From NCBI GenBank assembly GCA_002404055.1, contig DHIZ01000129.1, positions 1 to 6,513 on the forward strand: a stretch of 6,513 nucleotides of DNA, given 5' to 3'. Positions 1-4,630 of this stretch are shown one piece after another; positions within the stretch are counted from its first letter, which is position 1; each line of letters opens with the position of its first letter. The translations under genes and the position numbers were made by a program. Below the pieces are notes generated by a model. That model saw only the letters and a program-made list of their open reading frames with translations, did no database searches and had not been told where the DNA came from. The DNA is from Chloroflexi bacterium UBA4733. GTDB lineage: Bacteria; Chloroflexota; UBA4733.

Positions 1-19
1 CAACAGAGGTGAAACACAC

Positions 20-40
20 CCATATCAGAAATCGATATGG
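20..40. promoter_or_regulatory. Inverted repeat over the start of the oxidase fragment
   Basis: CCATATC (20-26) and GATATGG (34-40) form a perfect 7-bp inverted repeat with a 7-base spacer. The right arm includes the ATG at 37. It could be an operator, or an mRNA hairpin hiding the start codon. The function is inference; only the symmetry is seen. Confidence 0.35.
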
Positions 41-639
41 CCATGCATCGTCGCCAGTTTGTGAAGCTGGGTCTGCTCGGCGGCGCTGCGGCGCTGCTAC
101 CCGTGGCCCCGGCGATCGCCGCGTCCCGCAAGAACGCGACGCCCGCCGGACCGGTCATCCCCTCTTTCGCCCAGACGCTGACCATCCCGCCGGTGTTGCA
201 GCCGGTGCGCAGCGACGCTGACACCGACTACTACCAGATGACGCAAGAGGAAGCACGGGTCGAGATCCTGTCCGGCTTGCAGACGACGATCTGGGGCTAC
301 AACGGCAGCTTCCCCGGCCCCACCATCGTGGCGCGGCGCGGCCGTCAGGCGATCGTGACTATTACCAACAAGCTGCCCCTGCTCGGCGCGACGAAAGTCG
401 CCTACGTCTGCGGCGATATGTCCACGATTTTGAGACCGTTCTTCGCTAAAGAGGAACGCTGGGCCTGGTCTGATTGCCGGTGCTTGCAGCGTTGCAGTCA
501 CGTCAGGCATGGGGCGTTTGGCCGACGTGGAAGGGTGGGCGTGTTCCGCCCCGGACAGCGGAACGGCAAGCGGCCTTACGACCAGCGACGGGCGTGGTGC
601 AGCAGCCTCGTGATGACAAGCGCATCACGTCGCACTTGA
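37..639 (+). pseudogene. Truncated Tat-exported multicopper oxidase (N-terminal fragment)
   Basis: The first ~115 codons read as the N-terminus of a CotA/bilirubin-oxidase-like multicopper oxidase, a periplasmic or cell-surface enzyme that couples substrate oxidation to reduction of O2 to water. Residues 5-10 are a twin-arginine motif (RRQFVK), followed by a hydrophobic stretch and an AIAA-type cleavage site near residue 29. Residues about 50-113 carry family hallmarks: TIPPVLQPV, TTIWGYNGSFPGPTI and ITNKLP. In the family the next block is the first copper-ligand motif (HxH). Here the frame instead continues into sequence with no resemblance to the family, and the ORF stops at 639, overlapping the 3' end of the convergent toxin gene. 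No other copper motif follows in any frame I checked, so about three quarters of the usual ~500 residues are missing. Start chosen at ATG 37; ATG 43 is equally possible. No convincing ribosome binding site is close to either. Probably nonfunctional. Confidence 0.75.
400..575. other. Unassigned stretch between oxidase remnant and toxin gene
   Basis: About 175 bases lie between the loss of multicopper-oxidase similarity and the stop codon of the toxin gene. They do not translate into anything I recognise on either strand. No terminal inverted repeats, target-site duplication or transposase motif is visible. This is probably junction or decayed sequence downstream of the toxin-antitoxin operon. 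Confidence 0.4.
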
Positions 640-851
640 TAGACGGCGATGAAAGGCGTGCCGACAATGACAAGTTCGCGAGTCCCAGGGACACGACCGG
701 GACGTCCGAGGAGCGGCTGGTCTTGCAACAATTCGGTACGCTGGCGGACGCGCTCCGCTATTTGCTGGGCAATGAGCGATGATCGGTCTGTGAGGAACTC
801 CTCTGCATCCGCGATGTCCTGTAAGGCGAGCTGTGACCACTCAAGTCGCAC
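576..851 (-). CDS. Type II toxin, RelE/ParE superfamily
   Basis: This is a 91-residue protein of the usual length for a ParE/RelE toxin. An N-terminal helical hairpin (MRLEWSQLALQDIADAEEFL, then helix 2 to about residue 43) is followed by the characteristic beta-sheet core: GRPGRVPGTRELVI at 49-62, TPFIAVYQV at 65-73 and the C-terminal LLHHARRWS at 83-91. ParE members poison DNA gyrase and RelE members cut mRNA at the ribosome. The GTRELVI and VYQV pattern fits the ParE-like branch better, but the target cannot be read from sequence. The GTG start overlaps the 3' end of the antitoxin gene by 11 bases, so the pair is translationally coupled. A weak GGGGA lies 5 bases upstream of the start. The ORF looks intact, with no internal stop. 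Confidence 0.9.
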   Translation of the reverse strand: MRLEWSQLALQDIADAEEFLTDRSSLIAQQIAERVRQRTELLQDQPLLGRPGRVPGTRELVIVGTPFIAVYQVRRDALVITRLLHHARRWS

Positions 852-1086
852 GTGTTCCCCAGCGGCGCAAGGCGGCGAGCGCTATTTCGTGATCGACTAC
901 ATCGCCTCGCTCGACCGCGGCGATGCCTTCGGCGATAGCTTGTATCTGCCATTCCTGAAGCGCAAGCATCTCTTCAATAGCCTGTTGCAGGTAAAAGGCG
1001 GTCGTTTGCCCCGTCGCACGAGTCAAATGATCAAGTCGTTCAGCAAGGTCTTCCGGGACTTGGATTGAGATGGTGCGATTGGTCAT
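841..1086 (-). CDS. Ribbon-helix-helix antitoxin (CopG/ParD/RelB-like)
   Basis: This 81-residue protein opens with a ribbon-helix-helix DNA-binding domain: strand RTISIQVP (residues 4-11), then helices DLAERLDHLTRATGQ and TAFYLQQAIEEMLA to about residue 42. An acidic helical tail follows, with EGIAAVERGDVV then DHEIALAALRRWG, the part expected to wrap around and neutralise the toxin. By family precedent it forms a dimer that represses its own operon, with the toxin as co-repressor. The ATG at 1086 is preferred over the in-frame GTG at 1119 because GAAAGG lies 8 bases upstream of it, and the residues after it match a typical antitoxin N-terminus. It is the first gene of the operon; its stop lies inside the toxin gene's first codons. 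Confidence 0.9.
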   Translation of the reverse strand: MTNRTISIQVPEDLAERLDHLTRATGQTTAFYLQQAIEEMLALQEWQIQAIAEGIAAVERGDVVDHEIALAALRRWGTRAT

Positions 1087-1094
1087 GGTCTGGA

Positions 1095-1100
1095 CCTTTC
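1095..1100 (-). promoter_or_regulatory. Ribosome binding site that fixes the antitoxin start
   Basis: On the - strand GAAAGG stands 8 bases before the ATG at 1086. The longer in-frame GTG start at 1119 has no comparable site and would place the DNA-binding strand unusually far from the N-terminus. Confidence 0.6.
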
Positions 1101-1122
1101 TGGACACTTGATGCCGCACGGG

Positions 1123-1139
1123 TCACCTTGGTGAGTATA
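1123..1139 (-). promoter_or_regulatory. Toxin-antitoxin promoter -10 and overlapping operator
   Basis: On the - strand a near-consensus -10 box, TATACT (1139-1134), runs directly into the inverted repeat TCACC-AA-GGTGA (1134-1123), which has 5-bp arms and a 2-base centre. The ATG of the antitoxin is 37 bases further on. Short palindromes at the -10 are where ribbon-helix-helix antitoxins typically bind to autorepress. I see no good -35 box at 16-18 bases spacing. The repeat and hexamer are seen; the regulatory role is inferred. Confidence 0.5.
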
Positions 1140-1148
1140 CGGGGCGCC

Positions 1149-1177
1149 CTCAGCCTGCGCTATCGACTCAGCCTGCG
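1149..1177. repeat. 11-bp direct repeat CTCAGCCTGCG
   Basis: CTCAGCCTGCG occurs at 1149-1159 and again at 1167-1177, an 18-base period. It lies just upstream of the toxin-antitoxin promoter, covering where a -35 region or activator site would be. It may be a small duplication or a second binding site; no further copies were noticed nearby. Confidence 0.5.
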
Positions 1178-1220
1178 GCCGGGTGCGACGCAGTTCGTCT
1201 TTTAAGCCGTCCAGCGCGGG

Positions 1221-1592
1221 TTGGCATCTAACGGAGCGCGCGCCTGCTTCCCAGACCAGGCCGGCCTGGTGAACCGGGCGGCGGCGAGCGGCAACCCGCT
1301 CGCCCGGCGCTGCCGGTACGCCTACGACCGCTCCACCTGGTTGACACGAGTTACGGCCACCCTCCTGTTGCTTGTCGGGACGATTCATCTGACGCTGATC
1401 CCGGCGCATCTGGTTGAGGCGCCGACCACTGCCCTGTTGTTCGCGCTCAACGGCCTGGCCTTCACCGCGCTGGCCCTGGCCGCATTGCTCTGGCAATACA
1501 GGCGGCCAGCGCAACGATTTTGCCGGGACGATAGCCAGCAGACCAAGGAGCGGGAGCGGCATAGCGGGGTGCGCTCAACCCGCGGTGTCTAA
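1221..1592 (+). pseudogene. Remnant of a small integral membrane protein
   Basis: The open frame contains two convincing transmembrane helices. The first is in VTATLLLLVGTIHLTL with PAHL after it; the second is in ALLFALNGLAFTALALAALL, followed by the positively charged WQYRR stop-transfer cluster. The pattern resembles the first half of small four-helix membrane proteins of unknown function that carry an HL-x4-HL-x-EAP-like loop; this comparison is from memory and not certain. Similarity to anything membrane-like begins around the TTG at 1341 and ends near 1500; the remaining codons to the stop are hydrophilic and overlap the 3' end of the convergent Uma2 gene. No ribosome binding site precedes TTG 1341 or TTG 1221. 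I therefore read it as a gene broken at both ends, though a short expressed protein cannot be excluded. Confidence 0.4.
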
Positions 1593-2402
1593 GTCCCGCC
1601 GCAGTCGTTCCAGTTCGGCGCGTAGCCGCTTGAGCTCCAGCTCCGCCCGCTGCCGCGCCTCGGTCTCGCGCTGCGCCGTCTGCTCCGCCTGATGTCGCAA
1701 GTCAGCTTCGTGCTGCCGCGCCTCGATCTCGCGTTGTGCAGTCTGCTCCGCCCGCTGCCGCGCCTCGGCTTCGCGATGGCGAGCAGCGATCTCATCCAGG
1801 ATGTGCAGTTCCTGGGCGCGCTGTGTCGTGAGCGGCGCGCCGGTCGTCGCGTCCAGCACCTCCAATCGCAGTCCCCGCACCACGAAGCGCACCGGTAAGA
1901 CGCGACTCGTCACGCTGCCGTCCGCCAGGAGCGGGAAGGACGCCGGCCCGCCGGCCGCCTGGAGGTCCCAGCCCTGTATCCGTGGGTCACGGAACTCGCC
2001 GTAGGGGTTGAACAGCCAGTACTCGGCGATGCCCAGCTTCCGATATTCCTCGGGCTTGCCCTCGCGGTCGGCGATCAGGGAGCTATCCGACAGCCATTCC
2101 GCCACCAGTGTCGGCGGCTTGCCGTGCTCCCAGGGGTTACACACCCGGCGCAAGGCATCGGGCACGCCCAGGGCTACCAGGATGTCCGGTTGCAGCGGCG
2201 GCTCCCGCCCCTCCGAGTCGCGGCGCAGCCAACGTTGGAAGGAGACGTAGCACGCGGGACCGGCCAGCCGCTCGTAGAGTACCGAGTAGACGTAGATCTG
2301 TTCCCGGTAGTGCCCGTCGGTCGCCAAGGGCTCATCCCCCTCCTCGTTCTCCACCAGGCACATCGGGTCCCGGTCGGCGATCGCTGGCGTTGCGACCGGC
2401 AT
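1575..2402 (-). CDS. Uma2 family (DUF820) putative endonuclease with coiled-coil tail
   Basis: A 275-residue protein with a Uma2/DUF820 core, a PD-(D/E)XK nuclease-like fold that is multiplied in cyanobacteria and Chloroflexota and has no settled biological role. Visible motifs are QPDILV (Asp73), TLVAEWLSDSS (Glu102) and DREGKPEEYRKLGIAEYWLFNP (112-133), which holds Lys116 and the EYW signature. Asp73, Glu102 and Lys116 are the likely active-site set. From about residue 205 the chain becomes a long charged coiled coil made of near-identical 21-residue units (EAEARQRAEQTAQRE-like, twice) ending in LKRLRAELERLRRDL. The start was chosen among adjacent ATGs at 2405 and 2402: GAGAGGAGG ends 7 bases before 2402 and 4 before 2405. 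It is the third gene in the leftward direction, 107 bases after the AhpD-like pair, and may be co-transcribed or separate. Confidence 0.88.
   Translation of the reverse strand: MPVATPAIADRDPMCLVENEEGDEPLATDGHYREQIYVYSVLYERLAGPACYVSFQRWLRRDSEGREPPLQPDILVALGVPDALRRVCNPWEHGKPPTLVAEWLSDSSLIADREGKPEEYRKLGIAEYWLFNPYGEFRDPRIQGWDLQAAGGPASFPLLADGSVTSRVLPVRFVVRGLRLEVLDATTGAPLTTQRAQELHILDEIAARHREAEARQRAEQTAQREIEARQHEADLRHQAEQTAQRETEARQRAELELKRLRAELERLRRDLDTAG
1649..1780 (-). repeat. Imperfect repeats coding for the coiled coil (21-bp multiples)
   Basis: TGCCGCGCCTCG recurs at 1651, 1714 and 1756 on the + strand, with offsets of 63 and 42 bases. Both are multiples of 21, i.e. one heptad. The linked segment TCTGCTCCGCC also recurs. 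The repeats keep the reading frame, so they look like in-frame expansion of a heptad-coding unit. Confidence 0.7.
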
Positions 2403-2409
2403 CATCTGG

Positions 2410-2418
2410 CCTCCTCTC
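2410..2418 (-). promoter_or_regulatory. Strong ribosome binding site of the Uma2 gene
   Basis: GAGAGGAGG on the - strand lies just before the tandem ATG codons at 2405 and 2402. Its spacing favours the second ATG and argues against the longer reading frame beginning near 2501, whose extra N-terminus has no family similarity. Confidence 0.65.
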
Positions 2419-2440
2419 GTCGCCTCACCCTGTCCGTGCC

Positions 2441-2451
2441 CGTACTGTACG
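2441..2451. promoter_or_regulatory. Small palindrome CGTAC-T-GTACG upstream of the Uma2 gene
   Basis: A perfect 5-bp inverted repeat around a single central base, 36 bases before the tandem ATGs. On the - strand it contains TACAGT, a possible -10, but no matching -35 is seen. It could be an operator for the Uma2 gene; this is speculative. Confidence 0.25.
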
Positions 2452-2456
2452 CCCTG

Positions 2457-2488
2457 GCCGGTCACTGCGCCGGTGCGCGAGTGACGGC
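2457..2488. terminator. Hairpin between the AhpD-like genes and the Uma2 gene
   Basis: GTCACTGCGC (2461-2470), loop CGGT, then GCGC-g-AGTGAC (2475-2485) forms a ten-pair stem with one bulge. Three further pairs (GCC with GGC) extend it across a second bulge. It lies 22 bases past the stop codon of the leftward AhpD-like gene and upstream of the Uma2 ribosome binding site. There is no T-run after it on either strand, so it may be a weak terminator, a processing or stabilising hairpin, or a protein-binding palindrome. Confidence 0.4.
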
Positions 2489-2509
2489 AAGGCGGGGCCA
2501 CAGTATTGC

Positions 2510-3091
2510 TCAGGCAGGCAGCTCGCCCTGGCCGAGTGTCTGCATCAGCCGGTTCGCCCAGGCGAACATGGCGGAGGCGTAGGTGATATCGAGGATTTCT
2601 AGATCCGAGAATCCCGCCTCGCGCAAGGGTACGAGGTCGGCGGCGGTCATCCCGGCTGGGTCACGCGTCAGCCTGGCGGCGTAATCCACTATGGCGCGCT
2701 CGCGCTCGCCAAGCTCCGTGTCTACGCCTTCGTCGAGCAGGCGCTGCATGGGCTCAGCGGCCTTCGTGAGTTGGACATAACGCCGGGCGTGGACGGAGGT
2801 GCAGTAGCGGCAGCCGTTGACCAGGGAAGTGGCGATGGCGGCCAGTTCGCGATCGGCGCGCCGGGCGCCGCCGTGGCCGTACATGACGGCGTTGAAGAGG
2901 GCGGTGCGCTCGCGTAGGGCGGCGACATCGTGAGCCAGGAGCGCATAGTAGGGCCGGCTCTCCGGCGACGGCACCACCGCCTCCACCAGGGCCGCCTGCT
3001 CCGGCGTAGCGCCGACATCGTCGACCGTCTCCAGCCATGGCTGCCAGCGTAAGACATTGAGGGTGAAACGCGAACGTGGGGTGGCGCTCAT
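2510..3091 (-). CDS. AhpD-like alkylhydroperoxidase/CMD protein with complete CxxC site
   Basis: A 193-residue all-helical protein of the carboxymuconolactone decarboxylase/AhpD superfamily, close to peroxidase-related proteins such as the Avi_7169-type subfamily. The active-site pattern is complete and has exact AhpD spacing: Glu82, Cys94, Cys97 and His101 in the segment RELAAIATSLVNGCRYC then TSVH. In AhpD these residues form a thiol redox centre with a proton relay, reducing peroxides or passing electrons to a peroxiredoxin. The second half (GERERAIVDYAARLTRDP and the helix to MFAWANRLMQTLG) is the usual partner helical region. It is cytoplasmic, with no signal peptide. The ATG at 3091 overlaps the stop of the upstream paralogue as ATGA, so translation is coupled and the two products may well associate. 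The actual substrate is not evident. Confidence 0.88.
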   Translation of the reverse strand: MSATPRSRFTLNVLRWQPWLETVDDVGATPEQAALVEAVVPSPESRPYYALLAHDVAALRERTALFNAVMYGHGGARRADRELAAIATSLVNGCRYCTSVHARRYVQLTKAAEPMQRLLDEGVDTELGERERAIVDYAARLTRDPAGMTAADLVPLREAGFSDLEILDITYASAMFAWANRLMQTLGQGELPA

Positions 3092-3627
3092 TCGGTAGCT
3101 CCCAGCAGGCGCAGCCCGGTGAGGACGCGCACCTCGAAACTCAGCAGGGCGATCAGTTGGGCGATGGTCACGATGTCGCGCGGCGCCAGTCCGGCGGCCT
3201 TGAGGTCTGCCAGATGCTCCGGTGTCGCCGCGCCCGGCGTCCGGGTCAAGCGGTCGACGTATTCCAGCACGGCGCGCTCACGTGCCGTTGGCGTCGGGCC
3301 GGCCGGAAACTGCTCAATGGCGGCGATCGTCTCGTCACTCGCTCCCTGGTCGCTCAAGCGTTGACGGTGCCAGCGCATGAGCGGCGCGCAGGACGTGAGT
3401 ATGGCGACCCGCAGGGCGATCATCTCTCGCTCGGCGCGACTCACCCCGGCTGGGTCGTCCGGCTCCAGCAGTACCTGGTAACTGCGCTGCGCGGCGCTGG
3501 TCACATCCGCCCGTTCCGCTCGCAGGTGCATGAGTGGCGAATCGGGCATAATGCCGGCCCACTGGTTGAGCAGGTCCGGATCATTGGTTGTGTTGGGGGC
3601 CGCTGCCGCGGTTGATTCTGTGGTCAC
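3088..3627 (-). CDS. CMD-domain protein (Avi_7170-like) with degenerate AhpD site
   Basis: A 179-residue paralogue of the next gene, resembling the CMD-domain Avi_7170-type subfamily that is known to occur beside Avi_7169-type proteins. Family features include DLLNQWAGIMPDSPLMHLR near the N-terminus, SYQVLLEPDDPAGVSRAERE (49-68), and RERAVLEYVDRLTRTPGAAT followed by a helical C-terminus. Aligning by spacing gives Glu68, Cys80, Leu83 and His87. The first Cys, Glu and His are in register with AhpD, but the second Cys of CxxC is Leu. It probably cannot form the usual disulfide and may be a structural or regulatory partner. The GTG start at 3627 is preferred because GGAGG stands 8 bases before it; the TTG at 3684 would add an unconserved leader and has no such site. 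First gene of the leftward operon, divergent from the deacetylase. Confidence 0.85.
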   Translation of the reverse strand: MTTESTAAAAPNTTNDPDLLNQWAGIMPDSPLMHLRAERADVTSAAQRSYQVLLEPDDPAGVSRAEREMIALRVAILTSCAPLMRWHRQRLSDQGASDETIAAIEQFPAGPTPTARERAVLEYVDRLTRTPGAATPEHLADLKAAGLAPRDIVTIAQLIALLSFEVRVLTGLRLLGATE

Positions 3628-3701
3628 TGATGTCGCCTCCGTCCGTTGGAGATAGTACCCTACCAAACGAAAGCGACGATGCAATCAAGGAAGGCAACCG
3701 C
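3628..3701. promoter_or_regulatory. Divergent intergenic region with both ribosome binding sites
   Basis: These 74 bases separate the leftward AhpD-like operon from the rightward deacetylase, so they should hold both promoters unless mRNAs start further out. Leftward: GGAGG at 3640-3636, 8 bases before GTG 3627, and a possible -10 TACTAT at 3657-3652 without a well-spaced -35. Rightward: AAGGAAGG at 3687-3694, 7 bases before ATG 3702. No clear operator symmetry is seen. The shared region makes co-regulation possible but does not prove it. Confidence 0.45.
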
Positions 3702-4619
3702 ATGCCCGACCGCGTCACGTCCCCTACTCTGGCGGAGAAGCTCGCCACGCTGTCCCAGCCGCCCGAGGCGCGGCTGCTCATCCTGAACGGCGATGATCTG
3801 GGCATGTGCCATGCCGCCAATGCTGCTACTTTCGACGCCATGGAGCGCGGGCTGCTGACGGCGGCCTCCCTCATGCTGCCTTGCCCCTGGGCCTACGCCG
3901 CTTGCTCCTATGCCCGCGCCCACCCCCAGTTGGACATTGGCGTCCACCTCACCCTCACCAGCGAATGGCAAACCTACCGTTGGGGACCGTTGCTCGGCGC
4001 CGCACGCTGCCCCTCGCTGGTCAACGACCTGGGGTTCTTCTATCGCCAGCCGTCAGACGGGCTGTTCGAGCGGGGCGAGCCCGAAGAGATCAAGGCCGAG
4101 GCGGAGGCGCAAATCCGCCGCGCGCTGGACTGGGGCCTTGACCCGACCAACCTGGATGGGCACATGGGGACCTTCTATGCGCACCCGCACTTCCTGCCGG
4201 TGTACGTCGAGCTGGCGCGCGTCTACCGCCTGCCCCTGCGCATGGCGCCGCGGCGCCTGAACGCTGCCCGTCAAGCCGCCGAACAGAATCAGCAGGTGAC
4301 GCTGGATGGCTTGCTGATGCTGGACGACATTCGCAACATCGCCTTGCGGAATCCTCTTGAACTGAAGGCGCACCTGCTGGAAACGCTGCGAACCCTGCAA
4401 CCGGGCGTGACGGAGCTCGTCTTGCATGCCGCGCTTCCGACGCCGGAAGCGAAGGCGATTATGCACGATTGGGAAGCGCGGGCGGAGGCCCACCGCCTCA
4501 TGACCGACGACGCCGACGTGCGCCGGACGATTGAGGAGCAAGGCATCGTGCGCATCGGCTGGCGCATGCTGCGGGACGCGCAGCGCGGGCAGGCGGCGTC
4601 CATCTCAGCGGAGCACTGA
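3702..4619 (+). CDS. YdjC/ChbG family carbohydrate deacetylase-like protein
   Basis: A 305-residue cytoplasmic protein of the YdjC/ChbG family, metal-dependent deacetylases acting on N-acetylated sugars such as chito-oligosaccharides (ChbG) or on hopanoid-linked sugars (HpnK). The metal-binding triad is visible: Asp31-Asp32 in LLILNGDDLGMCHAAN, His82 in LDIGVHLTLTSEW and His154 in NLDGHMGTFYAHP. The family elements GLLTAASLM (residues 50-58) and TELVLHAALP near residue 250 are also present. Length fits the family, with a somewhat longer N-terminus before the first strand. ATG 3702 is chosen because AAGGAAGG lies 7 bases upstream; the open frame further left overlaps the divergent gene and its ribosome binding site. 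The substrate is unknown: no neighbouring sugar transporter or glycosidase is in the window. It converges with the AAA ATPase gene across only 11 bases. Confidence 0.9.
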   Translation: MPDRVTSPTLAEKLATLSQPPEARLLILNGDDLGMCHAANAATFDAMERGLLTAASLMLPCPWAYAACSYARAHPQLDIGVHLTLTSEWQTYRWGPLLGAARCPSLVNDLGFFYRQPSDGLFERGEPEEIKAEAEAQIRRALDWGLDPTNLDGHMGTFYAHPHFLPVYVELARVYRLPLRMAPRRLNAARQAAEQNQQVTLDGLLMLDDIRNIALRNPLELKAHLLETLRTLQPGVTELVLHAALPTPEAKAIMHDWEARAEAHRLMTDDADVRRTIEEQGIVRIGWRMLRDAQRGQAASISAEH

Positions 4620-4630
4620 TCCCGTTCCGG

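Noticed and set aside
400..575. Possible insertion-sequence fragment between the oxidase remnant and the toxin gene
   Set aside because: No transposase motif, terminal inverted repeat or target duplication could be found; short open frames there are not convincing.
649..1068. A 139-codon + strand frame antisense to the toxin-antitoxin genes
   Set aside because: The two - strand proteins match known families along their whole length; the + frame has no recognisable pattern.
1083..1562. A 159-codon open frame on the - strand opposite the membrane-protein remnant
   Set aside because: It is rich in Arg/Pro/Gly/Gln without recognisable domains and would cover the toxin-antitoxin promoter. It looks like an antisense shadow of GC-rich sequence.
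2124..2602. Long open frames on the + strand opposite the Uma2 gene and the gap beside it
   Set aside because: Arg/Pro/Ser-rich composition, no motifs, antisense to a clear Uma2 protein.
3628..3684. Longer start (TTG 3684) for the degenerate AhpD-like gene
   Set aside because: It would add a basic leader unlike the family, has no ribosome binding site, and GTG 3627 has GGAGG at ideal spacing.
4053..4541. A 162-codon - strand frame within the deacetylase gene
   Set aside because: The + strand carries conserved YdjC/ChbG motifs across the same bases; the antisense frame shows none.
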